NCBI GenBank assembly: GCA_964512045.1
Contig: CAZEJK010000259.1
Location: 1 to 7,281, forward strand
Direction of reading: 5' to 3'
DNA: 7,281 bases
Source: CAZEJK01 sp964512045
Lineage (GTDB): Bacteria > Acidobacteriota > Thermoanaerobaculia > Thermoanaerobaculales > Sulfomarinibacteraceae
The notes below the pieces were generated by a model that was not told the origin of the DNA, ran no database searches, and saw nothing but the letters and a program-made list of their open reading frames with translations. A program made the translations under genes and the position numbers. Of this stretch, positions 6,853-7,281 are shown piece after piece. Within the stretch, counting starts at the first letter, position 1. Each line of letters starts with the position of its first letter.

Positions 6853-7281
6853 TCAGGCTTCGCTCATATACTCCGACAGCTCCGGCGACGACTCGCCGCG
6901 GGCCTGCATCTCTTCGCGCTTCTTCCGGTTGGCCTCCTCGACTTCGCCGAGGAGCGCGTCCAGGGCCTCCCGGTCCTTGTGCTCCCCGCGCAGGACGACC
7001 CCGGAGATCGCCGTCGTGTTGTGGATGTCCTCCAGCGGGTCGGCGTCAAGGATGACGAAGTCCGCGTTCTTGCCGACGTCCAGCGAGCCCTTGCGGTCCT
7101 CCAGCTCGAGCACCCGCGCGGCCTCCAGGGTCGCCGCCTCGAGGGCCTGGGCGTTGCTCAGGCCGCACTCCGTCAGGCAGGCGATGTCGGCGTGCACGGA
7201 CAGACCGGAGCACGCCAACGGATTGTTGTCACTTCCCGTGGCCGGCAGGCGCCCGCTCTCGGCGACGAACCGGCGCACCTT
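6853..7281 (-). CDS. Amidohydrolase, C-terminal part, 5' end beyond window
   Basis: The frame is open from the right edge to a TGA at 6855-6853 (142 codons, no true start inside). It carries the last metal ligand region PATGSDNNPL, the helix ALEAATLEAARVLELED, and the family C-terminus GSLDVGKNADFVILDADPL followed by HNTTAISGVVLRG. It is a paralogue of the broken amidohydrolase at 761-2204: over the last roughly 45 aligned residues (from VGK to the LDxLL helix) about two-thirds are identical by eye. Both have a charged C-terminal tail beyond the usual family end (here EEANRKKREEMQARGESS). Probably a metal-dependent dipeptidase or cyclic amide/imide hydrolase; it may cover for the broken copy. 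Upstream gene of the epimerase operon. Confidence 0.85.
   Translation of the reverse strand, partial: KVRRFVAESGRLPATGSDNNPLACSGLSVHADIACLTECGLSNAQALEAATLEAARVLELEDRKGSLDVGKNADFVILDADPLEDIHNTTAISGVVLRGEHKDREALDALLGEVEEANRKKREEMQARGESSPELSEYMSEA

Overview
The window is GC-rich DNA from a Gram-negative, outer-membrane bacterium. This follows from a full TonB-dependent receptor with a Sec signal peptide. The receptor combines a carboxypeptidase-regulatory-like N-terminal domain with a 'DEVTVTA' TonB-box region, which fits Acidobacteriota or another high-GC proteobacterium-like lineage; the sequence alone does not settle the phylum. No rRNA, tRNA, CRISPR array, transposase or phage gene is visible. 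The layout looks like a catabolic island.

Left block, all on the minus strand and read right to left: a TonB-dependent receptor (4537-2216), an amidohydrolase of the imidazolonepropionase/Xaa-Pro-dipeptidase-like group (2204-761), and a nitroreductase-family flavoprotein running off the left edge (738-1). Spacing is tight: the receptor stop lies 11 bases before the amidohydrolase ATG, and 22 bases separate the amidohydrolase from the nitroreductase. This looks like one operon. The amidohydrolase reading frame is broken by a 61-base insertion bounded by a 28-base perfect direct repeat; removing one 61-base unit restores a single 460-residue protein with all expected metal ligands.

Centre: a 396-base divergent regulatory region, then a plus-strand GntR/FCD regulator (4934-5614). 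The regulator has a consensus TATAAT -10 element that fixes its start. A 14-base perfect palindrome with the core TTGTGCACAA sits against the receptor's ribosome binding site. It resembles operators reported for GntR/FadR-type repressors, so the regulator probably controls the receptor operon.

Right block, minus strand: the C-terminal part of a second, paralogous amidohydrolase entering from the right edge (7281-6853), followed 56 bases later by an enolase-superfamily dipeptide epimerase (6796-5729) with complete catalytic residues and the C-terminal DxD dipeptide-binding motif.

Taken together (inference): ligand-controlled uptake of a peptide-like compound across the outer membrane, hydrolysis by cytoplasmic amidohydrolases, stereochemical inversion of dipeptides by the epimerase, and a flavin-dependent redox step. 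The substrate is unknown. Small peptides with D-residues, such as murein peptides, are the simplest guess.
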